Part shown: positions 24,024 through 32,458 of the stretch, piece by piece
Layout of the letters: each line of letters starts with the position of its first letter
Numbering within the stretch: position 1 is the first letter of the stretch
DNA from: Psychroflexus curvus
GTDB taxonomy: Bacteria; Bacteroidota; Bacteroidia; Flavobacteriales; Flavobacteriaceae
Direction: 5' to 3'
DNA length: 64,000 nucleotides
Assembly: GCF_020164585.1 (NCBI RefSeq)
Contig: NZ_JAIQZF010000001.1
Location: forward strand, 62,001-126,000
Notes under the pieces: generated by a model
Databases searched by the model: none
The model's input: only the letters and a program-made list of their open reading frames with translations
Told to the model about the DNA's origin: nothing
Position numbers and translations under genes: made by a program

Positions 24024-24829
24024 TCTTCTGAGATTTTCATTTTGAAAGTGCGGGAGTGTTCATCAAAAACAATATAATCTTTAGGAAATAAAGCATCAAA
24101 TGCTCCTTTTTGAATCAATTCTAAAGGTGATCCATACGTTACTTTATGATTGTCGATTAGAATAATCTTGTCACATAACTGAAGAGCCAAATTGATTTCA
24201 TGAGAAGCAAAAAGAATGCTTTTTTGAGAGTTTTTTACGATGGATTTCAAAAGTTTTAAAACATAAGCTTTGTGAAACATGTCTAGATGTGTAGTGGGTT
24301 CATCCATCAAGATTAGAGCTGTGTCCTGAGCTAAAGCTCTTGCGATCAGTACTTTTTGAAACTGACCATCGCTTAAGGACTCGCATGATTTATCTTTTTT
24401 CTGAATTAAATCCACTTGGCTTAAGGCCTGGTTGACTTTTTCAAGATCCTCCTGACTTAAGTTTCCCAGCCAATTGGTGTAAGGATGTCTGCCTAAAGCT
24501 ACCAGTTCCATGACAGTTAATTGTTTTGAAACGTGCTCATTGGTTAAAACCAAACTCAAAACTGCACCTAAATCTTTCAACGGAAGCTCAGACAATAATT
24601 GATGGTTTATCTTTATATCTCCAGATAAAGAAGGAATTTGTCCAGATATAGTTTTTAATAAGGTTGATTTTCCAGAACCGTTAATGCCTATTAAAGCGAC
24701 CAATTCACCAGCTTTAATCTCAAAATTAATAGCTTCAGCAACAGAAATCACGTCTCTTTTGTCCTTGTAGCCAATGCTTAAAGAAGAAGTGGAAAGCAAA
24801 ATTTTATCCGGATTAAGTTCAGTAGACAT
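24020..24829 (-). CDS. btuD: ABC transporter ATP-binding protein (cobalamin/iron-siderophore type)
   Basis: 269 residues from ATG 24829, two bases after the permease gene stop; a longer ORF from 24868 would overlap the permease by 37 bp and begins with unusual residues, so the shorter start is preferred. Walker A GINGSGKST, Q-loop region, signature LSDGQ, Walker B LILMDEPTTHLD and the H-loop ASHEI are all intact. It belongs to the FecE/BtuD group that drives vitamin B12, haem or siderophore uptake across the inner membrane. The riboswitch-controlled receptor nearby favours cobalamin. Confidence 0.88.
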   Translation of the reverse strand: MSTELNPDKILLSTSSLSIGYKDKRDVISVAEAINFEIKAGELVALIGINGSGKSTLLKTISGQIPSLSGDIKINHQLLSELPLKDLGAVLSLVLTNEHVSKQLTVMELVALGRHPYTNWLGNLSQEDLEKVNQALSQVDLIQKKDKSCESLSDGQFQKVLIARALAQDTALILMDEPTTHLDMFHKAYVLKLLKSIVKNSQKSILFASHEINLALQLCDKIILIDNHKVTYGSPLELIQKGAFDALFPKDYIVFDEHSRTFKMKISED

Positions 24830-24831
24830 TT

Positions 24832-25854
24832 TTAAAAATTGAGTTTGCGTTTTCTTAAAAGTAGCCAAATGACAACCGGAGCACCAAATATAGAAGTTAC
24901 TGCATTGATAGGCAATGTGTTTTCATTTCCTGGGAGTTGAGCAATGACATCACAAATCAACATTAATATCGCCCCGCCTAAAATTACGCTGGGCAACAAA
25001 ATTCGATGATCGTTGGTTGGGATAAGCTGTCTCACCAGATGAGGCACAGCAAGGCCAACAAAGGCTATTGGTCCCGCAAAGGCGGTGGCACTTCCTGCCA
25101 GAATGGACGTAGAAACAATAATTAAAATTCGGTTGCTTTTTAACTCAACTCCCATGCTTTTAGCATAATTTTCTCCAAGGAGCAGGGCGTTTAAATTTTT
25201 AAGACAAAATATGGCAAAACCAAGACCAATGAACCAGCAGGATGCTAAAATTCCAACTTCCTGCCAGGATAAATTACCCAAGCTTCCAAAAGACCAAAAG
25301 ATATAAAGCTGAAGATCATCAGAATTACTGAAATAGGCCAAAACACTAACTACCGCTGAGGTAAGACTGGCTACCATTAATCCAATGATGAGTAAAGTCA
25401 TCGTGTCTTTAACTCTCTGTGCTGTGGACAAAACCGCTAGCATGACCAAAAGGCTTCCTCCACTTGCAGCCAGAATAATAGCCCATTTGGAAAAGATAAA
25501 TTCACCTAATATGCCTGATAACAGACCTGCTCCCATAATCAAAAACGCAACGCCAAGGCTTGCGCCACTGCTTAAACCAAGAACGTAAGGCCCGGCTAAT
25601 GGATTTCTAAATAGAGTTTGCATCAACAAGCCGCTTACCGCCAGTCCAGAACCAATTAAAATAGCCGTTATAGTTTTGGGTAACCTATAATTGACGATGA
25701 TGTAGTCCCAGGTGGAATTCTCAACTGATAATGCTAGCAGACTTTTTATAATCTCTTTAAAAGGTATAGAAACAGAGCCTAAAGACAAACTCAGTATAAT
25801 CCCTATGAACAACAGGACAAGTAAAAGAATATGATTTAAAAGTGATTTACTCAA
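24832..25854 (-). CDS. btuC: ABC transporter permease, BtuC/FecCD family
   Basis: 340 residues with about ten membrane helices. Conserved FecCD features: LPKTITAILIGSGLAVSGLL near the N-terminus, NPLAGPYVLGLSSGASLGVA, the AGPIAFVGLAVPHLVR loop (about residues 265-280) that contacts the ATPase, and ELPINAVTS-like GAPVVIWLL end. It forms the translocation channel as a homodimer with two ATPases. It overlaps the upstream binding-protein gene by 4 bp. By position, the three genes form btuF-C-D-like order. Cobalamin versus iron substrate is inferred from the divergent riboswitch locus. Confidence 0.88.
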   Translation of the reverse strand: MSKSLLNHILLLVLLFIGIILSLSLGSVSIPFKEIIKSLLALSVENSTWDYIIVNYRLPKTITAILIGSGLAVSGLLMQTLFRNPLAGPYVLGLSSGASLGVAFLIMGAGLLSGILGEFIFSKWAIILAASGGSLLVMLAVLSTAQRVKDTMTLLIIGLMVASLTSAVVSVLAYFSNSDDLQLYIFWSFGSLGNLSWQEVGILASCWFIGLGFAIFCLKNLNALLLGENYAKSMGVELKSNRILIIVSTSILAGSATAFAGPIAFVGLAVPHLVRQLIPTNDHRILLPSVILGGAILMLICDVIAQLPGNENTLPINAVTSIFGAPVVIWLLLRKRKLNF

Positions 25855-26984
25855 TTTTCAAAAGGTTTAAAAAAGGTAAACGCTTCGTTTTCTATAAGTC
25901 CTGGGTGAAATATTTTTACAAGGTCCTTCAGTACTAAATCTGGCCTGTTTGGACCTAGTTCATAAAAAAGAACTCCACCGGTTTCACCAGTCGTTAAAGC
26001 CATGGTATAAATAGTTCTGTCTTGAAAAGCCTCAAATTCCCGGTAATGAATATTGCTTTCTAAAAGTTGTGAGTAGGAAGTAAACTGAGCTGGAGAAATC
26101 CAAAATTCTGCCTCTTTTGCATCTTCTAAAATAGTTTCAAAAGAAAAAGCAGCGCTACCTTTACCTTGGGTATCTTTATATATATAATCAGCATTGGCGT
26201 CGTTAAATAACTGAGCCTGCCAACTCGACCCATAAGGTAAATACCAGCGATCCTGGTGCATGGCTCCAGAAATAACTGTAGGTTTCTTCTTTGCTTTTTC
26301 AGCTTTTTCTTTCAAAGAGATATAATCAGCTTCAATTTTTTCAAAGGTTTCAACAGAAAGCTCTAATTCACCCAAAAAAGCACCAAAAAACTTAATCCAT
26401 TCTGCTTTGCCTAACACATCCTTTTCCAGCCAGTCCCCGTTATAAACCACAGGAATTCCAGATTTCTGGATTTGATTGAGTGTTTTATTCCGACCTTCAA
26501 TAGCAAAACTAAACACAACATCTGGTTTTACAGAAAGTAAAATTTCAGTATTGAGGGCTTCATTTTTTCCTAGCTCTTTCACCTCTCCAGCATCGATTAA
26601 AGTTCTGGCTTCTACAGATGAAATGAAATCCAGATTAGGGAAACCTACGAGTTTATCTATTTTATTTAAGGTAATAAGCGATGGTATATGAGTTGTAGAA
26701 GTGGTGACTAGTTTTTCTATGGGCAGCTGGATAAGCGCATCATAAGCTATATGTTCTGGAACGCCTTTATCCTTATCAACAAGTAAATAAACTAATTCTT
26801 TTTCAGCGTTTTGCCAGGGAGAGTGTACGATAAGCTTGGTGAATTTCGGGTAGATATGGATAGAAAATCCATTGGCGTATTTGATTTCAACTTCAGTATA
26901 ATGTTCGTCTTCGTTAACCGATTTATCTGCTTTTTTGCAGGCAAAAAAGCTTAAGGCGATCAAAAAACAGACTAGTGGCTTCAT
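25851..26984 (-). CDS. btuF: ABC transporter substrate-binding lipoprotein, BtuF-like
   Basis: 377 residues. Type II signal peptide (CFLIALSFFAC, Cys 16 followed by KKADKS). The binding domain has the class III periplasmic binding protein layout: IPSLITLNKIDKLVGFPNLD, then LSVKPDVVFSFAIEGRNKTL, and a C-terminal lobe with VLKDLVKIFHPGLIE. It captures the ligand in the periplasm and hands it to the BtuC-like permease. The lipid anchor is common in Bacteroidota. It is divergent from the cobalamin riboswitch transcript with about 120 bp between, and no second riboswitch was found on this side. Confidence 0.86.
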   Translation of the reverse strand: MKPLVCFLIALSFFACKKADKSVNEDEHYTEVEIKYANGFSIHIYPKFTKLIVHSPWQNAEKELVYLLVDKDKGVPEHIAYDALIQLPIEKLVTTSTTHIPSLITLNKIDKLVGFPNLDFISSVEARTLIDAGEVKELGKNEALNTEILLSVKPDVVFSFAIEGRNKTLNQIQKSGIPVVYNGDWLEKDVLGKAEWIKFFGAFLGELELSVETFEKIEADYISLKEKAEKAKKKPTVISGAMHQDRWYLPYGSSWQAQLFNDANADYIYKDTQGKGSAAFSFETILEDAKEAEFWISPAQFTSYSQLLESNIHYREFEAFQDRTIYTMALTTGETGGVLFYELGPNRPDLVLKDLVKIFHPGLIENEAFTFFKPFEN

Positions 26985-27095
26985 TCGGATAAAGTTTTAA
27001 GCAAAAGTATGATTAATTATTTTGAATGTATTCTATTCAAAATTCAGTTCTCCAAAATTAAATTCAGAATACTAATAATTTCTTTAAGAAATGTT

Positions 27096-27103
27096 TATTT
27101 TTG
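27096..27103 (+). promoter_or_regulatory. Candidate -7 element driving the cobalamin riboswitch transcript
   Basis: TATTTTTG matches TAnnTTTG and lies just before the first riboswitch bases, the right place for transcription to begin. Confidence 0.45.
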
Positions 27104-27109
27104 TAATGC

Positions 27110-27312
27110 ATTTTGGTTCTCAAGGGTTATTTCAACTTTTGAAGATTAAAAGGGAATTTCGTTTAAATCGGAAGCTGTTCCCGCAACTGTAAGCTGAGTA
27201 CGCCATGTGCGTATGCTTTGTTCCTCAACTTCGTAACCACTGTTCGTCTATGGCGAATGGGAAGGTTGAATAAAGACGCAAGCCAGGAGACCTGCCTCAA
27301 TGTGTAAATTTT
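27110..27312 (+). promoter_or_regulatory. Cobalamin (B12) riboswitch
   Basis: The conserved core is present in order: AAAGGGAATTTCGTTTAAATC, GGAAGCTGTTCCCGCAACTGTAA, a variable arm and the B12-box AGCCAGGAGACCTGCC (27281-27296). Adenosylcobalamin or related corrinoids bind this RNA and lower expression of downstream genes. It precedes the BtuB-like receptor by about 35 bp, including the GACTTTCGGGATAAGGGTC stretch that is the probable expression platform. The outer limits are approximate; I set them from the P1 region. Confidence 0.93.
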
Positions 27313-27347
27313 AAACAAAGACTTTCGGGATAAGGGTCTAGTGGTGT

Positions 27348-29183
27348 ATGAAGTATTCGATAAGTTTTTGCGTCATGGCGTGTCTTTGCACAACGCTGGG
27401 TTTCGCACAGTTAGATTCCATCCAGAGACTGGATGAAGTGTTTGTTGTAGATCGCCAAATCAATAGGTTTTCTACAGGACAGCTTTTGTTTACATTATCC
27501 ATCTCAACATTACAGGATTCGCCTGGTACGCTTACTGATATTCTAGAGCAAAACACGCCTATTTTCTTCAAACAAAATGGATATGGCATGGTCTCTTCGC
27601 CTACTTTTCGCGGAACGACTGCTCAGCAAACGGCTGTGGTCTGGAATGGATTCAATATCAATTCCCAGTTTAATGGACAAACCGATTTCAATACCTTACT
27701 CGTGGATGGGTTCGATGAAATTTCAGTCAGGCCCGGCGGTGGAAGTGTTATTTATGGAACAGGAGCGATAGGAGGGAGCATCCACCTCAAAAATGAATTG
27801 AGGTTTGATGGGGAGACCAATGCCATCTTAAGCGCTAGGGCGGGTAGTTTTTCAACCTATCAAAATTTACTTAAGGCTTCTACATCCAATGAAAAATGGA
27901 GTTTGTCTTTTGCCTTATCTCGGTTGTCTTCTGAAAATGATTATGACTGGCCTGGGACATCTCGACAAAACTTAAATGGTGCATTCGAGCATTATAATGT
28001 CAATTTGAGTCTGGCCAGAAAACTGAATCAGAACAATAGAATCACTTACCATAGTATGTATTTTAACGGTGATAGAAATTTCTCGCTCCTGTTTCCGTCA
28101 GACCCCTCTTCCAGTTATTTTAATGAAGACCATCGTCATCTTCTGGAATGGGAAAGTGAGTTTTCTGAAGTGACTTCAGTGTTAAAACTTGCTTTTTTTG
28201 ATGAGTACTTTCAATATACCCCAGATTCCAGAACATCAAGGTCAACAGGAGCAAGGGCACAAACTACTTTAGCTCGTTACAGTCTGTTTTATTCTTACAA
28301 AGCCTTCGACTTTAATGTGCTTAGTGAATTTAATTACAGCAGTGCCAGCGGAAACAATGTCTTATCTGAAAGTAGAAGTATTGCAAGTTTGGCATTTCTA
28401 GCCAAGCATCACTGGAAAAATTTGACCTCAGAAGTAAGTTTACGACAAGACTATTCTGATGTGTATGACAGCCCATTTTTATTCAGTTCAGGCTTCAATT
28501 ATGAGGTTTCGGATAGGCTGACTGCCAAAGTCAATGTCTCTAAAAATTTTAGAATACCGACGTTTAATGATTTGTATTGGGAAGGGAGCGGAAGAACCGA
28601 TTTACGACCTGAAACTTCGAATCAGGTAGAAGCTTCGGTTGTTTTATCTGATGTTCAAAGCAAACATCAGTTGTCTTTTACAGGCTATTATAATGACATC
28701 TCCAATCTTATTCGGTGGGTCCCCAATTCGAGCAACATCTGGCAACCCGAGAATGTAGACGAGGTCGAAACTTACGGCCTGGAAGCGAATCTTTCTACTC
28801 AGTTGGAGTGGGGAATGCATACATTCAACTTAAGCTCTCTTTATGCATATACCATTTCAGAAAATAAAAAAACAGGTTATCAGCTTACCTATGTTCCCAA
28901 ACATAAATGGACGACAAGTTTAACTTATAAAATCGACAGATTTTCAGTGAATCTTCAAAATTTATACAATGGCGAAGTTTTTACAAGAACCGATAATTCT
29001 GCAGATGACATTTTACAGGATTATTTGCTTTGGAACGCAGGGATATCCTACGAATTTCCAAAGCTCCAAAATTTAAAACTCTCCGCTCAGGTTAGAAATA
29101 GCGGAGATGAGGCTTACCAAACTCAAGAAAATCGACCTATGCCAGGCAGACATTTTTTTATTCAAACCCAAATCAAATTTTAA
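27348..29183 (+). CDS. btuB: TonB-dependent vitamin B12 receptor, BtuB-like
   Basis: 611 residues: signal peptide (FCVMACLCTTLGFAQ), plug domain at about 25-150 (DILEQNTPIFFKQNGYGM; GTTAQQTAVVWNGFNINSQF; GGGSVIYGTGAIGGSIHL) and a 22-strand-type barrel ending in a terminal Phe (FFIQTQIKF). A TonB box near RLDEVFVVD is plausible at the mature N-terminus. The length is short for SusC-type proteins and typical of BtuB. It imports corrinoids through the outer membrane using TonB energy. Control by the cobalamin riboswitch directly upstream supports this substrate. The next gene, 12 bp later, encodes a surface lipoprotein. Confidence 0.94.
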   Translation: MKYSISFCVMACLCTTLGFAQLDSIQRLDEVFVVDRQINRFSTGQLLFTLSISTLQDSPGTLTDILEQNTPIFFKQNGYGMVSSPTFRGTTAQQTAVVWNGFNINSQFNGQTDFNTLLVDGFDEISVRPGGGSVIYGTGAIGGSIHLKNELRFDGETNAILSARAGSFSTYQNLLKASTSNEKWSLSFALSRLSSENDYDWPGTSRQNLNGAFEHYNVNLSLARKLNQNNRITYHSMYFNGDRNFSLLFPSDPSSSYFNEDHRHLLEWESEFSEVTSVLKLAFFDEYFQYTPDSRTSRSTGARAQTTLARYSLFYSYKAFDFNVLSEFNYSSASGNNVLSESRSIASLAFLAKHHWKNLTSEVSLRQDYSDVYDSPFLFSSGFNYEVSDRLTAKVNVSKNFRIPTFNDLYWEGSGRTDLRPETSNQVEASVVLSDVQSKHQLSFTGYYNDISNLIRWVPNSSNIWQPENVDEVETYGLEANLSTQLEWGMHTFNLSSLYAYTISENKKTGYQLTYVPKHKWTTSLTYKIDRFSVNLQNLYNGEVFTRTDNSADDILQDYLLWNAGISYEFPKLQNLKLSAQVRNSGDEAYQTQENRPMPGRHFFIQTQIKF

Positions 29184-29195
29184 AACCCAAATTCA

Positions 29196-30230
29196 ATGAA
29201 CACGTATTCAAAGTTATTTTTATTAGTCCTATCAGTATTCCTTATTTCTTGCAGTGATGACGACGATAATCTACCAGTAATTCCAGACGGAGATTATTTT
29301 GATGGAACGCTTATCTTAAATGAAGGTGGAAGCGCAGGTGGTTCGGTTTCCTTTTTGAGCTCAGACTTGCAACAACTCTCAAATTCTATATTTGAAGAGG
29401 TTAACCCTAATACAGGGCTGGGGTTATTTCTACAATCTATTTTCTTTGATGATGACAAAGCATTTATCATTGCCAACGGTTCCAATTTAATCACCGTTGT
29501 GAATAGATATACTTTTGAATTGCTAGGAAATGTAGATGCGGGACTTAGTGTTCCAAGATTCGGAACAGTTCACAATGGTAAGGCTTATGTGACCAACCTG
29601 GCTGCTTTTGATTCAGATCAGGATGATTTTATCGCTATCATCGATATCGAAACTTTAGAGGTTGAAGAAACTGTCGTTGTGGGAGCTGTAGCAGAGCATA
29701 TAGTTAGTTTTAACGATGACTTATTTATCCAAAACGCTGCATTTGGTTTTGGAAATCAAATCTCTAAATTTAATATTGCTTCAAGCTCAATAACTGAGAC
29801 CTTGCAGGTGAGTTCTGGTCTTAATTCTATGCAAGTTTATAATCAGAGCCTGTATACGTTGGATTCTGAAGGTGTCAAAGTAATAAATCCTTCCACGTTT
29901 ACGGTTGAAAATCAAATCGCTAAACCTGAAGGCTTAGAGTCTGTAAATAACTTAAGAGTTGAAAATGACCAGTTTTACTATACCTCAGGAACAGCAGCCT
30001 ATACTTCACCTACCTCAGCAACTGAACTTTTTTCAGAATTCATTTTTGATTATGGAAGCACTTCAACCTTCGGTTCATTCTATGGATTTGAAGTTAATGA
30101 TGACCGGATTTATGTTGGCGACGCAGGTGATTTTGCTTCCAACGGAAGCGTTTTTGTCTATTCAATTACCGGTGAACTTCTCACCGAAAAGGCAGTTGGA
30201 ATAGCTCCTAATAGTTTTTATTTTCAATAA
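29196..30230 (+). CDS. YncE/DUF5074-type surface lipoprotein of the B12 locus
   Basis: 344 residues. Type II signal peptide with Cys 19 followed by SDDDDN, an acidic run consistent with export to the cell surface in Bacteroidota. The rest is a repeat-rich beta-propeller-like domain (DKAFIIANGSNLITVVNRYT; GKAYVTNLAAFDSD; VENDQFYYTSGTAAYT), the YncE/DUF5074 pattern. The gene starts 12 bp after btuB and is presumably under the same riboswitch. Related proteins co-occur with BtuB in Bacteroidota and may capture corrinoids at the surface; I infer the same role. It is followed by a good hairpin terminator. Confidence 0.85.
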   Translation: MNTYSKLFLLVLSVFLISCSDDDDNLPVIPDGDYFDGTLILNEGGSAGGSVSFLSSDLQQLSNSIFEEVNPNTGLGLFLQSIFFDDDKAFIIANGSNLITVVNRYTFELLGNVDAGLSVPRFGTVHNGKAYVTNLAAFDSDQDDFIAIIDIETLEVEETVVVGAVAEHIVSFNDDLFIQNAAFGFGNQISKFNIASSSITETLQVSSGLNSMQVYNQSLYTLDSEGVKVINPSTFTVENQIAKPEGLESVNNLRVENDQFYYTSGTAAYTSPTSATELFSEFIFDYGSTSTFGSFYGFEVNDDRIYVGDAGDFASNGSVFVYSITGELLTEKAVGIAPNSFYFQ

Positions 30231-30248
30231 CATTTTTTATCGAGTTTA

Positions 30249-30286
30249 AAAAACAGCTTTATGCAGAAATGTATAAAGCTGTTTTT
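30249..30286 (+). terminator. Terminator of the btuB operon
   Basis: 14-bp perfect stem (AAAAACAGCTTTAT at 30249-30262, ATAAAGCTGTTTTT at 30273-30286) with a 10-nt loop and a run of five T at the 3' side. It lies 18 bp after the lipoprotein stop codon. Confidence 0.9.
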
Positions 30287-30362
30287 AGTTAGTGGGGTTT
30301 AGTTTTTTAAACAAACTCTATTTAAAAATTGTAATTTCGATTTTGAACAATCAATTCATAGC

Positions 30363-31652
30363 GTGCTAAAACGTTTCAAAACCGTAATCCAGCAATCCCC
30401 ATTATTGAAGGTGACTTCCTTCAATAGTTTCTCTGTGGTTATCAAAATGATGACTGGACTTGGTGTCTCTAAACTTACAGCTGTTTTTCTTGGACCTCAG
30501 GGCCTGGCATTCATAGGGAATATGAGAGATGCGCTTGAGCTTTTCCATAAATTTTCCAGTGCAGGCTTAGCCAATGCAGCAGTGAAGTATTCAGCTGAAA
30601 ACAAATCAAATTCCAAAGCCTTTTCTTCCTTTTTATCTACCCTGGTATGGTCTGGAATACTAGCCTGTACCCTGGTCATGGCCATTATTTTTTTCTTTTC
30701 TGAATTTATTAACGCGTTTATTTTTGGCTCTAGAGATTTTGTTTTCATCATTCGTGTGATGGCTTTTGTCTTGCCACTTCATGTGATGAATATCTATTTG
30801 ATGTCTTTTTTGAAAGGGTTTAGTGAATTCAGCAAGGTCATTAAAATCAATATAGCGTCTCATTTATTAAATTTTCTGTTGTTTGCCATTCTGGTTTTTG
30901 CTTTGGATTTGAAAGGGGCCATTCTTTCTGTAGTTTTAGTTCCCTCGGTCATGCTTGTTTTTACCTTACACCATGTTCGAGTTTATTTTGGTAGGCTCAA
31001 TTCCTTTTCTTTACGTGAGTTTTCTTCACCCATGCTTAAGAATCTGGGTCAGTTTGCCTTTATGACACTGATTTCCAGTGCAAGCTTCCCGCTGGTATTT
31101 TTAGGTATAAGGAATTTCATAATTAATAATCTGGGAGAAGTGGAGGCTGGGTTTTGGGAATCTATGATGAGAATATCCAATTATTATTTGCTGTTTGTGC
31201 TGTCCCTGCTTAATTTATATATCCTTCCAAAACTGGCTGAAGCTCAAACTAAAAAAGGATTTAGAGACATTATTTTTTCATTTTACAAACAGATTTTACC
31301 CTTGTTTGTTTTAGGTTTAATTGTTGTTTACTTGTTAAGAGATTTGATTGTCCGTTTAATTTTTTCAGAAGAATTTCTGCCGGCAGCAGACTTGTTTTTG
31401 TGGCAAATGCTGGGTGATTTTTTTAGAGTTTTGGCCTTGGTGATGGTTTACCAGTTTCATGCTAAGAAGATGATGTGGCATTATATTTTAACCGATTTAT
31501 TTTTAGCTTTAGGATTGTATGTTTCGGCAGTATATTTTATACCCGAAGTCGGTTTAGAAGGGGTGGTGATCGGGCACGCATTGACTTACTTGATTTATTT
31601 CGTAATTATTTTATCGATATTTAGTAAGACTTTATTTTTCCATAGAGCATGA
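30363..31652 (+). CDS. O-antigen/polysaccharide flippase (Wzx family)
   Basis: 429 residues with about 12 membrane helices (for example MAFVLPLHVMNIYLMSFL; ILPLFVLGLIVVYLL). It has the Wzx/MATE-like start SFNSFSVVIKMMTGLGVSKL and GPQGLAFIGNM, and belongs to the O-antigen translocase group. It flips lipid-linked glycan units across the inner membrane. The start is GTG at 30363. The next gene begins 4 bp before its end. It heads a small cluster with a GT2 enzyme and a phosphoethanolamine-transferase-like protein, but no polymerase (Wzy) or sugar-nucleotide genes are in the window. Confidence 0.88.
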   Translation: MLKRFKTVIQQSPLLKVTSFNSFSVVIKMMTGLGVSKLTAVFLGPQGLAFIGNMRDALELFHKFSSAGLANAAVKYSAENKSNSKAFSSFLSTLVWSGILACTLVMAIIFFFSEFINAFIFGSRDFVFIIRVMAFVLPLHVMNIYLMSFLKGFSEFSKVIKINIASHLLNFLLFAILVFALDLKGAILSVVLVPSVMLVFTLHHVRVYFGRLNSFSLREFSSPMLKNLGQFAFMTLISSASFPLVFLGIRNFIINNLGEVEAGFWESMMRISNYYLLFVLSLLNLYILPKLAEAQTKKGFRDIIFSFYKQILPLFVLGLIVVYLLRDLIVRLIFSEEFLPAADLFLWQMLGDFFRVLALVMVYQFHAKKMMWHYILTDLFLALGLYVSAVYFIPEVGLEGVVIGHALTYLIYFVIILSIFSKTLFFHRA

Positions 31653-32458
31653 AACGAGACTTAGAAATATTGATTTCAACCATGAACAGAAAAGATTTGT
31701 CTTTTCTTGATTCAATGTTTCCAGATTTAAATACGTCGCTGTATTCGATTTTGATTATCAATCAGACTCAACATGAGGAAGACCTGGTTTCCTTCAATCC
31801 GAAGATTCGAGCGATAAATTCCAGGGAGTTTGGTTTAAGCAAAAGTCGAAATCTGGCTATCGAAAATGCAGTGGGTGAAATTTTACTAATTGCAGATGAT
31901 GATATTATTTATCTTAAAGGATTCGAAGAAACTATATATGAAGCGTATAGGAACTACCCTGAAGCTACATTAATTTCTTTTCAGTTTTTGAATGCCGCCA
32001 GAAACTTAGCTAAGTTGTATCCAAAACGAGAAGGTTATCTAACATCTTCAAAGCGACCTTTATCTTCAGTGGAAATAAGTTTTAAAAGAAGGGATGTCAT
32101 ATCTTTTGGTATTAGGATGGATGAGCGTTTTGGACTTGGGTCGATATTTCCCTCAGGAGAGGAACAACTTTTTAAAAGTGCTATCCTACAAAACAACCTT
32201 AAGACCGCTTATGTCGCGGAAACTCTGTTGATTCATCCCGGGAAAACTTCAGCCTCTTGTCTTGAAAGTGAAAAGTCAATCGAAGCCACTACCGCCCAAA
32301 AATATATGCTTTACAATAACTGGACGTATTTGTGGTTAGTGAAGTATGTGTTTTTTCTTTTCAGACATAATTATATTTCTTTTTTTGAACAAATTAAAGC
32401 TTATAGTGTAGGTGTGAAAGCTATTTCAAAATTTAAAAAAATTGAGAATGAAGGTTAA
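31649..32458 (+). CDS. Family 2 glycosyltransferase-like protein
   Basis: 269 residues. N-terminal ISTMNRKDLSFLD strand/loop, LSKSRNLAIENAVGEILLIADDDI with the DDD metal-binding motif of GT-A fold GT2 enzymes, and a later GEEQLFKSAILQN segment that replaces the usual acidic ED catalytic motif. It probably transfers a sugar to a glycan on the cytoplasmic side of the membrane. Overlaps the flippase by 4 bp and the next gene by 17 bp, so the three are tightly coupled. The acceptor and donor sugar cannot be told. Confidence 0.8.
   Translation: MKRDLEILISTMNRKDLSFLDSMFPDLNTSLYSILIINQTQHEEDLVSFNPKIRAINSREFGLSKSRNLAIENAVGEILLIADDDIIYLKGFEETIYEAYRNYPEATLISFQFLNAARNLAKLYPKREGYLTSSKRPLSSVEISFKRRDVISFGIRMDERFGLGSIFPSGEEQLFKSAILQNNLKTAYVAETLLIHPGKTSASCLESEKSIEATTAQKYMLYNNWTYLWLVKYVFFLFRHNYISFFEQIKAYSVGVKAISKFKKIENEG

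Noticed and set aside
24830-24868. Longer start for the ABC ATPase gene
   Set aside because: It would overlap the permease gene by 37 bp; ATG 24829 follows the permease stop with a 2-bp gap and fits better.
26985-27105. Second cobalamin riboswitch for btuF
   Set aside because: No B12-box or core motif on the minus strand in this gap.
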